Shown here: positions 15,012 to 22,031 of the stretch, piece after piece
Layout of the letters: each line of letters starts with the position of its first letter
How positions within the stretch are numbered: the first letter of the stretch is position 1
Assembly (NCBI GenBank): GCA_016196295.1
Contig: JACPYA010000055.1
Span: 1 to 32,963, forward strand
Length of the DNA stretch: 32,963 bases
Reading direction: 5' to 3'
Source: Candidatus Peregrinibacteria bacterium
GTDB taxonomy: Bacteria; Patescibacteriota; Gracilibacteria; Peribacterales; Peribacteraceae
Translations under genes and position numbers: made by a program
The notes under the pieces: generated by a model
Told to the model about the DNA's origin: nothing
The model's input: the letters and a program-made list of their open reading frames with translations, nothing else
The model's database searches: none

Positions 15012-16082
15012 TTAAGGTTCTAACCAAGTTCCTGCTCTCAGCATCTTTCCATTCAAATCAACTCCTTTTAACACGCACCCCTCATCCATGATGCAATCTC
15101 GCAGAACGCAATCCTCCAGGATGCAGTCATCGAAAATCATCGTGTCTGCGAGTGTTGAATCAATGACTTTGCTGCGGGCCCCGACGACGATGCTTCCCTT
15201 GAGCGTGGATCCTTCCACCCGGCTCTCCGGATGGACGATGGGCGGGCCGGAGACGAGGAGACGATGCGCTTCCAAGTAGGCGGGGAACGAGCCGATGTCG
15301 AGCCAGGGCTCGGTGAACGTGAAACATTCCACGGGGATACCTCTTCTCAGGAACTCCTCGAAGATCCCGCCGACGTTATCTGGATGAGACTTCGCAAAAT
15401 CGAGAAGCACGCTGAGGCAGCCTTTCGGAATAATGGAACAGCCGGTGGAGACGAGGGAAGTTTTTGCCTGAGCAGGTTTTTCTTCGAAGGCGAGGACGGC
15501 CCCCACCCCCACCCCAGCCCTCCCCCGAGGGGGGAGGGGGCTGTTTATTTTTTTGTTTATTGTTTCACTCCTCCCTTCCCCCATCGGGGGAAGGGTCGGG
15601 GATGGGGGTCCCATGCCGGAAGAGGAGGCCTTCAAGATCACGGTGCCGAACACCGAGGCCTTCGCTCTATCCTTTATATCGTACGCCGCGAGCAGGGGAG
15701 TGCCGGGGCGGTAGGCCACGAGAAAATCTTCCATCGAGAAACCGAGGTAGTTGTCGCCCGTGAGGAGGAGCAGATCCTCCGTGAGTCCCGTTTCGGAGAT
15801 CCACTTGGCCGTCGCGCCGAGCGCCCCCAGCTTGTGATCATCTTTCTTCGTGTCCTCCACGACGATCTCGAGATTCGCGCGGTTCATGCCCCTTTTCCAC
15901 GTGGAAAACCCCTCCGCGAACACGGCGTTCGTGCTGACGGTCACGGGGATTTCTGCCGGGATCTTCTCGACGAGATGGGAGAGGATCGGTTTTCCCGCGA
16001 GCGGCAGCAGCGGTTTTGCGCGGTGCTCCGTCAGCGGCCAGAGCCTGGTCGCAAATCCGCCGGCAAGGATGAAGGCTTTCAT
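15012..16082 (-). CDS. Sugar nucleotidyltransferase with in-frame insertion
   Basis: Predicted NDP-sugar pyrophosphorylase, 356 aa. It would activate a sugar phosphate with an NTP for cell-surface glycan synthesis. The N-terminus 'MKAFILAGGFATRLWPLTEHRAKPLLPLAGKPI' is the nucleotide-binding signature; 'LLLTGDNY' carries the metal-binding Asp, and 'FEEKPAQAKTSLVSTGCSIIP' the sugar-binding part. A C-terminal left-handed beta-helix-like repeat ('HPESRVEGSTLKGSIVVGARSKVIDSTLADTMIFDDC') follows. Residues ~157-194 (Pro/Arg/Gly-rich) are encoded by a hairpin-rich DNA element and interrupt the usual 'VFGTVIL...VLAFEEKP' strand pair. The start at 16082 gives the canonical N-terminus; an upstream in-frame start would read through an intergenic repeat. 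Confidence 0.88.
   Translation of the reverse strand: MKAFILAGGFATRLWPLTEHRAKPLLPLAGKPILSHLVEKIPAEIPVTVSTNAVFAEGFSTWKRGMNRANLEIVVEDTKKDDHKLGALGATAKWISETGLTEDLLLLTGDNYLGFSMEDFLVAYRPGTPLLAAYDIKDRAKASVFGTVILKASSSGMGPPSPTLPPMGEGRSETINKKINSPLPPRGRAGVGVGAVLAFEEKPAQAKTSLVSTGCSIIPKGCLSVLLDFAKSHPDNVGGIFEEFLRRGIPVECFTFTEPWLDIGSFPAYLEAHRLLVSGPPIVHPESRVEGSTLKGSIVVGARSKVIDSTLADTMIFDDCILEDCVLRDCIMDEGCVLKGVDLNGKMLRAGTWLEP
15500..15613. repeat. 114-bp palindromic element inside a CDS
   Basis: Two hairpins, CCCTCCCCC-GAG-GGGGGAGGG (15518-15538) and CCCTTCCCCC-ATC-GGGGGAAGGG (15573-15595), are bracketed by outer C-rich/G-rich arms (15500-15519 and 15596-15613) that also pair. Between the hairpins is an A/T-rich stretch of TGTTTATTTT words. 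114 bp equals 38 codons, so the reading frame of the host gene is preserved. Confidence 0.8.
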
Positions 16083-16105
16083 AGGGGGAAACCTAGGAGA
16101 CCGGA

Positions 16106-16186
16106 GAGACCAATGAGACCAAGGATAATGGATCCATAGAATACACTTCTTTGGTCTCATTGGTTTCCTTGGTTTCATTGGTCTCC
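16106..16186. repeat. Intergenic inverted copy of the dipZ repeat
   Basis: Left arm 16106-16124 is GAGACCAATGAGACCAAGG. Right arm 16149-16186 is the reverse complement of two such units and matches 36/38 of the copy inside dipZ (1590-1627). The hairpin separates two genes on the minus strand and overlaps the last base of the sugar-transferase stop region. Confidence 0.85.
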
Positions 16187-16989
16187 TACCTAAAAAACCA
16201 ATTCCATATCGTCTTCTTCGGACTGACGATCGTCACGGGGCGCCCCTCCAGCGATTCCACCCGCTCATCCCGTTCGACGATGCCAAGGACGGAGGGGAGG
16301 ATCACATACGTGATGCCCCGCTTGCGACAGGCGGAGAGAAGATTCAACGATTGTTCGAGATCGCTGCATTGAATCAAGTGCGTAATTTTTTCATCCTTCA
16401 ATGTGTCTTCCAGTTTATTGAGCTTGCCGTGGACGGGGACGCCGTGGACCTCTTTCTCCGATGTTCCGTGCCCATCGAGGATCGCGACGGGCTTGAGCGG
16501 ATTCCTATTGGCGTTCAGGGACTGGATGAGTGCCTTCGACTCCCGCGTGAGGCCGACGATGAGCGTCGGGAAGACGGGTGGATCCATCCGGAGGATGATG
16601 CGCGAAAGCTGATTGAAGAGCATGTGCCAGACCCACACGAGACCCGCGGAGATCACGAAGGCTTCCAGGAGGAGCAGGCGGCTGAAGAAATCCGTGAAGC
16701 GGAAGTAGTACGTCAGCGTCATGAGCGCGACGCCCACGAGGGAAGCGTAGGCGATGTAGAGAGCGTTACGGATGGTCATTTGATTGCGCGTGGGGTGAAA
16801 CGTGCGCGTCGTTGCGAGCACCGCGAGCCACGCGGGTGCGACGAGGATCACCGCCTCGATGTACTTCCAGAACGGAAAATCCGTCGAGAAGATGAACCCG
16901 ACACGCAGAAAATATGCGAGTGCATACGCGGCGATGAAGAGCGCGAGATCGCTGAAGAGCCAGAGCGCGAGGAGGATGCGATAACGCAT
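16186..16989 (-). CDS. Truncated polyprenyl-P sugar transferase
   Basis: 267-aa membrane protein resembling only the N-terminal half of polyprenyl glycosylphosphotransferases (WbaP/CpsE type). Four to five hydrophobic segments occur in the first ~125 residues ('LLALWLFSDLALFIAAYALAYFLRV', 'YIEAVILVAPAWLAVLATT', 'ALYIAYASLVGVALMTLTYYF', 'LLLLEAFVISAGLVWVWHMLF'). A Rossmann-like 'CoA-binding' domain follows ('PTLIVGLTRESKALIQSLNANRNPLKPVAILDGHG', 'VHGVPVHGKLNKLEDTLKDEKITHLI'). The catalytic bacterial sugar transferase domain is absent; the protein ends at 'SPKKTIWNWFFR'. It may be a regulatory half-protein or a genuine truncation; no catalytic remnant is visible downstream. The start is the ATG at 16989. 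Confidence 0.7.
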   Translation of the reverse strand: MRYRILLALWLFSDLALFIAAYALAYFLRVGFIFSTDFPFWKYIEAVILVAPAWLAVLATTRTFHPTRNQMTIRNALYIAYASLVGVALMTLTYYFRFTDFFSRLLLLEAFVISAGLVWVWHMLFNQLSRIILRMDPPVFPTLIVGLTRESKALIQSLNANRNPLKPVAILDGHGTSEKEVHGVPVHGKLNKLEDTLKDEKITHLIQCSDLEQSLNLLSACRKRGITYVILPSVLGIVERDERVESLEGRPVTIVSPKKTIWNWFFR

Positions 16990-16993
16990 TTTT

Positions 16994-17058
16994 ATCAAGA
17001 TACAAGATACAAGAGGCAAGATACAGCGGCCCCTTGTTTCTCGTATCTTGTATCTTTC
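16994..17058. repeat. Inverted repeat of AAGATACA words
   Basis: AAGATACAAGATACAAG at 16997-17013, then GGCAAGATACAG, a GC-rich loop, then CTCGTATCTTGTATCTT (17040-17056). The arms pair over about 17 nt. It lies between the metallopeptidase-like gene and the truncated sugar transferase on the minus strand and may serve as a terminator for the former. Confidence 0.65.
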
Positions 17059-17967
17059 TTATTTTTGCGCCAAGCCGCCGCGCGCGCCAAACCACACGTA
17101 CGGCAGTTTCGTTGCGTCCCATGGGACTTCTCCATTCCACGTGTGGAGTCCCGCCGCGACCGAGATGTCGCTCTGGAAGACATGGGTCTCGATCCATGCG
17201 AGTTTCGCCGCAAGCACGGAATTATTCTTTGCGCGCGCACGAAAGGCTTCCTCCTGGAGCACGAAGTACGCGATGCTCTCGGCCATATCCTCAAATGGAT
17301 CCCAGGCAGCATAGCCCGTGACGAAATCCGCTTTCTTCGCGCCGCGTTTCTGCGTGTGGGCGTCCGTCCAAGAAATCGAATAGAAGGCGACGCTCGGATC
17401 ATCTTGGTAGATCACTTCCGCGCCGTCTTTGAAGCCGCTGGGTCCCGAGAGAGCCGTGCCGCGCAGGCAGCCGAGGTCGAGCATGTGCCCGAAGATCTCG
17501 TGGATCAGGAGGGCGCGAAACTCATCGGCCGGCACATTGCCGGAGACGACGACGGAGCTCTTGCCGGCGAGGCCGCGCTGCTCCGGGTTGTCGTAGCGCA
17601 CGTAGAAATTCTTCAGTTGCTTCTGGCAGGCGGCCGGGAGGAGACGGATCACTTCATCGGCGATCGCCTTGTGCTCCTCCCGGATATCCGGGTGATCGAC
17701 CACCGGCAGATAGGGAGTTTTAACAGGAGCCGCCGCAGCCATGAGGCGGGGCGTATATCGCTTCTTCGCTTTCGCCATCTTTTTTCGCGTCCGGAGAGGG
17801 GCGCCGTGCTCATGAGAATGCTCATGATGCTCAGAAACAAGGGTCTGAGAGGCCTTCTTTTCCCTTGCGGTAGAGCTCTCCTGTGATAGGCTCAGGGCAG
17901 TGGCGAGGAATGCTCCAGAAATGCCGAGAACCGCTATTTTGCCGAGGAATAAGGGGTTTCGAGGCAT
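17059..17967 (-). CDS. Secreted HExxxH metallopeptidase-like protein
   Basis: 302-aa exported protein of unknown family. An N-terminal signal segment ('GKIAVLGISGAFLATALSLS') is followed by a His-rich linker ('EHHEHSHEHG'), a basic stretch, and a globular domain. The domain contains 'FRALLIHEIFGHMLDLG', with His156-Glu157 and His161 (HExxxH rather than HExxH), and downstream 'DPFEDMAESIAYFV', an acidic ED..E motif typical of the third-ligand helix in zinc peptidases. The His-rich linker could bind metal. Peptidase function is inferred from these motifs only. I chose the ATG at 17967 because it places the signal segment at the N-terminus. It is divergent from the rRNA methyltransferase. Confidence 0.7.
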   Translation of the reverse strand: MPRNPLFLGKIAVLGISGAFLATALSLSQESSTAREKKASQTLVSEHHEHSHEHGAPLRTRKKMAKAKKRYTPRLMAAAAPVKTPYLPVVDHPDIREEHKAIADEVIRLLPAACQKQLKNFYVRYDNPEQRGLAGKSSVVVSGNVPADEFRALLIHEIFGHMLDLGCLRGTALSGPSGFKDGAEVIYQDDPSVAFYSISWTDAHTQKRGAKKADFVTGYAAWDPFEDMAESIAYFVLQEEAFRARAKNNSVLAAKLAWIETHVFQSDISVAAGLHTWNGEVPWDATKLPYVWFGARGGLAQK

Positions 17968-17988
17968 GGGGATACGAAAGTGAGTATT

Positions 17989-17994
17989 TATACT
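17989..17994 (+). promoter_or_regulatory. -10 box for rlmD-like gene
   Basis: TATACT, 14 nt before the ATG at 18009, in a short A/T-rich divergent region. The implied leader is about 8 nt. No clear -35 at 17 bp. Confidence 0.4.
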
Positions 17995-18008
17995 ATATTT
18001 ACTGTAAA

Positions 18009-19460
18009 ATGTCAATATCAGCCCAAACTGTCAAACCAGGGCAGATCTACACCGTTTTGATCGAAAAACTGACCCACGGGGGGGCAGGCTTAAGCCATAT
18101 CGAAGGAATCCCCATTTTCATCCCAGACACCATTCCGGGCCAGCAGGTGGAGGTCGTCCTCACCAAAAATAAGGAGAGCTATTTCGAGGGGAAGGTGCAG
18201 AAGGTACTCCGGAAGGCGAAAGATGAAGTGATGCCCCGGTGCAGCCACTTCCACGATTGCGGCGGCTGCGTGTGGCAGAACCTGCCGTACAACAAGCAGA
18301 TCGACTATAAAGAGGACATCGTCCGCGAGACGCTCGCGCACCTCACTCCCATCCCCGAGGCCGATCGCAAAAATCTCCCGGGCAGAGTGCTGCGCATCAT
18401 CCCCAGCCCGCAGGTATTCCATTATCGCAATAAGCTCGAGATGAGCTTCGGCTACGAGACCATGCGTCACGAAGACAAAAACGGACGGCGCATTTACTTC
18501 GACGAGAATCCCACCATCGGGTTCCACCAGCCCGGCCAGTGGTCTACGGTGCTGCCCATCACCGATTGTCACCTCTACGATGAGCAGATCGGGATGCTCC
18601 TCTCGTCCGTGCGACGGTTCATGGAGGAGACGAAGCTCCCGGTCTATAATCCAAAGACGCAGAAGGGGATGCTCCGCAATCTCCTCCTTCGCCGCGGCGT
18701 CCAAACCGGCGAGCAGATGATTTGTTTCCTCGTCCATGCGCGCAAAAAAGATCTCGAGCCGCTGTTCCAGCACTTCATGCGGCACTTCGGCGGCCGCCCC
18801 AACCTCGCCTCGCTCCTCGTCGTCGAGCACATGGGCCTCAATGACAAGCCGGAGCACCCGAAGGTCCACACGCTCATCGGCAAACCCTACATCACCGAGC
18901 GCCTGTTCGACCTCCAGTTTGAGATCTCTCCCTTTTCCTTCTTCCAAACGAACACGCTCGCCGCCGAGAAGCTCTACCGCGCCGTCGGCGACGCCGCGGA
19001 CCTCTCGCTGCGCGATACGCTGCTGGATGTCTACTGCGGCATGGGGACGATCGGCCAATACCTCGCTCGTTTCTGCAACAAGGTCGTCGGCATCGAGAGC
19101 CATCCTTCCGCCATCGAAGACGCCCTCAAGAGCGCCGGCAAGAACAAGATCGGCAACATCAGCTTCTACAAAGGACGGGCGGAGCAAGTGCTGAAAGATC
19201 AGCTGAGGGCCGGTGCCAAGTATCAGTTCGACGTCATCGTCGTGGATCCTCCGCGCGCGGGGCTCCACCCGAAGGCGCTCGAAGCAGTGATCGAGCACGG
19301 TGCGAAAAAGATCGTCTACGTCTCGTGCAATACGGCAACGCTCGTGCGAGACCTGGGAGGACTCCTCAAGGGGGGCTATGAAGTTCGGACCGTGCAACCC
19401 GTGGATCTGTTCCCGCACACGGCGCACATCGAGAGCGTGACGCTGCTCCAGAAAAAGTAG
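18009..19460 (+). CDS. rlmD: 23S rRNA uracil-5-methyltransferase (RlmD/TrmA family)
   Basis: SAM-dependent RNA (uracil-C5)-methyltransferase, 483 aa. An N-terminal TRAM domain ('VKPGQIYTVLIEKLTHGGAGLSHIEGIPIFIPDTIPGQQVEV') is followed by the iron-sulfur cysteines in 'CSHFHDCGGCVWQ' plus a later Cys. The SAM-binding core has 'LLDVYCGMGTIGQYLA' and 'VIVVDPPRAGLHPKAL'; the catalytic Cys is in '[13 protein letters not shown]' and the general base Glu in '[11 protein letters not shown]'. The start at 18009 matches the family N-terminus; longer starts are poor. The family includes RlmC, RlmD and TrmA, so the exact target base is not settled. Its last 158 bp are duplicated near 27.8 kb. Confidence 0.92.
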   Translation: MSISAQTVKPGQIYTVLIEKLTHGGAGLSHIEGIPIFIPDTIPGQQVEVVLTKNKESYFEGKVQKVLRKAKDEVMPRCSHFHDCGGCVWQNLPYNKQIDYKEDIVRETLAHLTPIPEADRKNLPGRVLRIIPSPQVFHYRNKLEMSFGYETMRHEDKNGRRIYFDENPTIGFHQPGQWSTVLPITDCHLYDEQIGMLLSSVRRFMEETKLPVYNPKTQKGMLRNLLLRRGVQTGEQMICFLVHARKKDLEPLFQHFMRHFGGRPNLASLLVVEHMGLNDKPEHPKVHTLIGKPYITERLFDLQFEISPFSFFQTNTLAAEKLYRAVGDAADLSLRDTLLDVYCGMGTIGQYLARFCNKVVGIESHPSAIEDALKSAGKNKIGNISFYKGRAEQVLKDQLRAGAKYQFDVIVVDPPRAGLHPKALEAVIEHGAKKIVYVSCNTATLVRDLGGLLKGGYEVRTVQPVDLFPHTAHIESVTLLQKK

Positions 19461-19487
19461 GAACTTCGCTCGCGTCCGCATCGGGCG

Positions 19488-19493
19488 TAGAAT
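19488..19493 (+). promoter_or_regulatory. -10 box abutting pilD start
   Basis: TAGAAT ending 6 nt before the ATG at 19500; a weak TTCGCT (3/6) lies 17 bp upstream. Confidence 0.45.
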
Positions 19494-19499
19494 TTCCCT

Positions 19500-20234
19500 A
19501 TGTCAGTCGTGTTCTTCGCCGGACTCGGCCTCATCTTCGGAAGTTTTGGAACAGTCCTCCTCGAACGTCTGCCAAAGAAGCAGAGTCTTCTCGGTCGATC
19601 GCGCGCCATCTGTTGCAACAACATCCTCCCGCCATGGCAGCTCATTCCGGTTCTCAGTTTCGTGCTGGTTCGCGGACGCTGCGCTCACTGCGCCGCCGCC
19701 ATTCCCTGGCGCTATCCCGGAGTCGAGGTCGCGTCTGCCTTCCTCTTCGCGTTTGCGCGGCTGCATGAAGCGAGCATCGTCGATGGGTTTCTCCTGTCAC
19801 TCCTCCTGTGGTGCCTCTTCCTCATCACTCTGCTCGATGGGCAATGGGGCATCATTCCCGATAGTCTCAACATTCCCTTCGCGGTGCTCGGGGCGGGCTA
19901 CAGCCTCTCGCACGGCGTGCTCCCGTTTGTGTCCGGGGTCTTTGGATTGAGCTTCTTCGCCGTTCAGTGGCTCCTCAGCCGAGGCCGATGGGTGGGCAGC
20001 GGCGATGTGCTGCTGGGGCTCGGGGTCGGGCTCGCACTCGGCACGATCGAGAAAGTCGCCGTGGCTCTCTGGTTCAGTTATGTTCTTGCGGCCATCGTGT
20101 GCCTCGGTCTCATCGCAGGCAAACAGTGGACACGGAAGCAGCACGTTCCGTTCGGGCCCTTCCTCGCCGCGGGATTTGTCATCGCCTTCTTCGGGACCGA
20201 CACCCTCGCTCGCGTTCTCCTGGGAATCTCATGA
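19500..20234 (+). CDS. pilD: Type IV prepilin peptidase
   Basis: Membrane aspartyl protease of 244 aa that cleaves prepilin leader peptides and methylates the new N-terminus. Landmarks are 'GLIFGSFGTVLLERLP', the cytoplasmic zinc loop 'LIPVLSFVLVRGRCAHCAAAIPWRYPGVE', the first catalytic Asp region 'LITLLDGQWGIIPDSLNIP' and the second in 'GRWVGSGDVLLGLGVG' (GxGD). The usual first CxxC of the zinc loop is replaced by 'ICCNN', so zinc coordination may be altered. It is separate from, and convergent with, the minus-strand pilus operon; its stop overlaps the end of the PilM-like gene by 6 bp. Confidence 0.93.
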   Translation: MSVVFFAGLGLIFGSFGTVLLERLPKKQSLLGRSRAICCNNILPPWQLIPVLSFVLVRGRCAHCAAAIPWRYPGVEVASAFLFAFARLHEASIVDGFLLSLLLWCLFLITLLDGQWGIIPDSLNIPFAVLGAGYSLSHGVLPFVSGVFGLSFFAVQWLLSRGRWVGSGDVLLGLGVGLALGTIEKVAVALWFSYVLAAIVCLGLIAGKQWTRKQHVPFGPFLAAGFVIAFFGTDTLARVLLGIS

Positions 20235-21074
20235 AACGAAATTGATGGCGAGGTCCGAGGGACGAACGACGCTCGCGCAGGCCGCGGCCAACCACGACCC
20301 TTCTTGGAAATCGGGGAAGACGCGTTCAATGCCGAGCGACGACGCCTGTGGCATTGCTTCGAAAGAGCCTCCTGCGACGTACAGCGTATCCAGCACCAAT
20401 CCTTTCCCGCGATACTCCGTAGCCATCGATTCGACCGATCGCGAGAGCGCGTCGAGGCTCGTTCCGGTCGGCATGACGTCCTCATCAACGGGCCATCCAT
20501 GATGCACGAGACTCACGGTTACTTCCTCGGCAGACGCATGCAGCAGCAAGAACGAGGGGTGCTTCTTCGGTAGAATCCCCGCGATCGCCGCGGCGGGCGT
20601 TGTCAGTGCGCTGATGCCGACGCCGGTTTCACTGCACGCTGCTTTGTAGGCATCGAGCACGTCCCTCCGGACCGCCGCGACTGCCACTTCGATGCGATCG
20701 GGGTATTCTCGAAGCGTCTGCTCAAGCGTGTGAAGAGATTGGAACGGTTCTGGAATCGTTGAGGCAATGATGCCGTGCATGTGTGCGGCGATGTTTTTCT
20801 TTGCCAATGGAGAGAGCGTGGCGAGTTGTGTGTAGACCCGATTGGAAGGAAGAAGAGCCACGCACCGCGTGAGCGGCATGCGCGACTTCTTGATCGATCG
20901 CAATGCTGCAACGACCTTCTCTCGGTCGGGCATGCCCGTCACGTCTTCGGGTGCCGCGCTCTCAACGTGTTTCCGGAGGACGAGCGTCGTTCCCCTCTGC
21001 GTGGCCAGAGCGGCGCCAACGCCACCGTGCATGAACGAGAGGCCGGTCGTCTGTCGCGTGAAGAGCGAAAGCAT
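20229..21074 (-). CDS. PilM-like pilus assembly protein (tentative)
   Basis: 281-aa cytoplasmic protein at the distal end of the pilus operon. The fold pattern suggests a divergent actin-like PilM: N-terminal 'TTGLSFMHGGVGAALATQRG', middle 'CVALLPSNRVYTQLATL' (PilM proteins have a similar 'LP...V..r...lP' strand), 'AVAAVRRDVLDAYKAACSETGVGISALTTPAAAIAGIL' (the 'd.y...l..aGl.....d....A' pattern), 'FLLLHASAEEVTVSLVHHGWPV', and 'LYVAGGSFEAMP'. ATP-binding residues are not clear, and neither PilN nor PilO follows. I chose the ATG at 21074, 34 bp after the PilX-like gene. Confidence in the family is moderate, resting partly on position. Confidence 0.55.
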   Translation of the reverse strand: MLSLFTRQTTGLSFMHGGVGAALATQRGTTLVLRKHVESAAPEDVTGMPDREKVVAALRSIKKSRMPLTRCVALLPSNRVYTQLATLSPLAKKNIAAHMHGIIASTIPEPFQSLHTLEQTLREYPDRIEVAVAAVRRDVLDAYKAACSETGVGISALTTPAAAIAGILPKKHPSFLLLHASAEEVTVSLVHHGWPVDEDVMPTGTSLDALSRSVESMATEYRGKGLVLDTLYVAGGSFEAMPQASSLGIERVFPDFQEGSWLAAACASVVRPSDLAINFVS

Positions 21075-21108
21075 CGGATCCCAGACTACGCGAAGCGGCA
21101 CGGATGTT

Positions 21109-21519
21109 TCAATCGATTCCTTCCGTCCAGAAGAGGATGTCAGGAGCGCCTGCCTCGAGAGTCGCCTGTGTCGTGAGCTCCTTCGCCCAGCGCCCGATTG
21201 CCGCATCGACCGCGATGGTCCGCAGCGAACCTGTTCCCGAGACCACGATGGTACAACTTCCCCCGCCGACTGCTAGCGTTCCTCCCGCGTACGATGAAGA
21301 TCGTGACAGCCGCAACATCGCTTCTTCCATGCACCCGTCGGCAATGGCGGTAAGCTCCATACTTTTGCGAATTCCCTGAGCCATCGAGAGCTCGTGCATG
21401 CCACGCAGAGCGACGCTGATGCTGGTGAGGAGGGCGATGCTCCCGACGATGAGGACGGTGACGAGGAGCATCGACCCGGGACGGGCGGAGCCGACGGGGG
21501 CGGGGAATAGACGTTTCAT
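21109..21519 (-). CDS. PilX-like minor pilus component
   Basis: 136-aa protein with one N-terminal hydrophobic segment, 'GSMLLVTVLIVGSIALLTSISVAL', preceded by 'RLFPAPVGSARP'. It lacks the G-(F/L)-(S/T)-L-x-E cleavage motif of its neighbours, as PilX-like proteins often do. The rest contains 'SMELTAIADGCMEEAMLRLSRSSSYAGGTLAVGGGSCTIVVSGTGSLRTIAV', typical of PilX, including a possible Cys-Cys pair. The start overlaps the preceding pilin stop (ATGA), indicating translational coupling. Confidence 0.75.
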   Translation of the reverse strand: MKRLFPAPVGSARPGSMLLVTVLIVGSIALLTSISVALRGMHELSMAQGIRKSMELTAIADGCMEEAMLRLSRSSSYAGGTLAVGGGSCTIVVSGTGSLRTIAVDAAIGRWAKELTTQATLEAGAPDILFWTEGID

Positions 21520-22031
21520 TGCCGGAGGGAGACGGATGTTTCCAGGGACAGTGGATCTCCTGCGTCGGTCGCGGCGTACGCTCGGAGCCGGAGCTTCAAC
21601 ATGGCGGGCGCATTCGGCGCCGATAGGTTTTCGAAGCGCAGTTGATCGACGACCACCTGCGGAGAGGTGAGGGGAAGGGCGCTCGCTGCTCCGTTCTTGA
21701 TCGTGATGGCGCCATTCGCGAGCGAGAAGATGGTCGGATTCATCGCGCTTCCGCTCATGGAGAGTGACAGCGTGCCCGCATCGGCATTGAAGAGCGACGC
21801 AGATACATTGATATCCAACGCGTTGCGAATGGTGGTGGTGATTCTCTGCGCGGCAAAACGCAGCTCCTCCTGCGGCGGATGGATGGTGGAGAGTTTTTCT
21901 CTCGCTTCGAGGACTGCGAGCATGCTCCGGAGCAGTGAAACGAGGATGATCGCGGTCAAGCCCGTGTAGAGGATGAACTCGATGAGGGTGAAGCCGGGAC
22001 GATTTCTCGTTGTCGCAGATGGAACGCTCAT
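21516..22031 (-). CDS. PilW-like minor pilin
   Basis: 171-aa prepilin-like protein. The motif 'NRPGFTLIEFILYTGLTAIILVSLLRSML' carries the cleavage site after Gly and the conserved Glu at position 5, followed by a helix and a beta-rich head ('TGTL'-type repeats: 'NADAGTLSLSMSGSAMNPTIFSLANGAITIKNGAASALPLTSPQVVVDQLRFENL') that resembles PilW/GspJ-type minor pilins. The ATG overlaps the stop of the upstream beta-propeller pilin (ATGA at 22031-22028). Probably part of the initiation/tip complex. Confidence 0.82.
   Translation of the reverse strand: MSVPSATTRNRPGFTLIEFILYTGLTAIILVSLLRSMLAVLEAREKLSTIHPPQEELRFAAQRITTTIRNALDINVSASLFNADAGTLSLSMSGSAMNPTIFSLANGAITIKNGAASALPLTSPQVVVDQLRFENLSAPNAPAMLKLRLRAYAATDAGDPLSLETSVSLRQ

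Noticed and set aside
18090-19481. Long minus-strand open frame over rlmD
   Set aside because: Antisense shadow of a conserved methyltransferase; no domain pattern.
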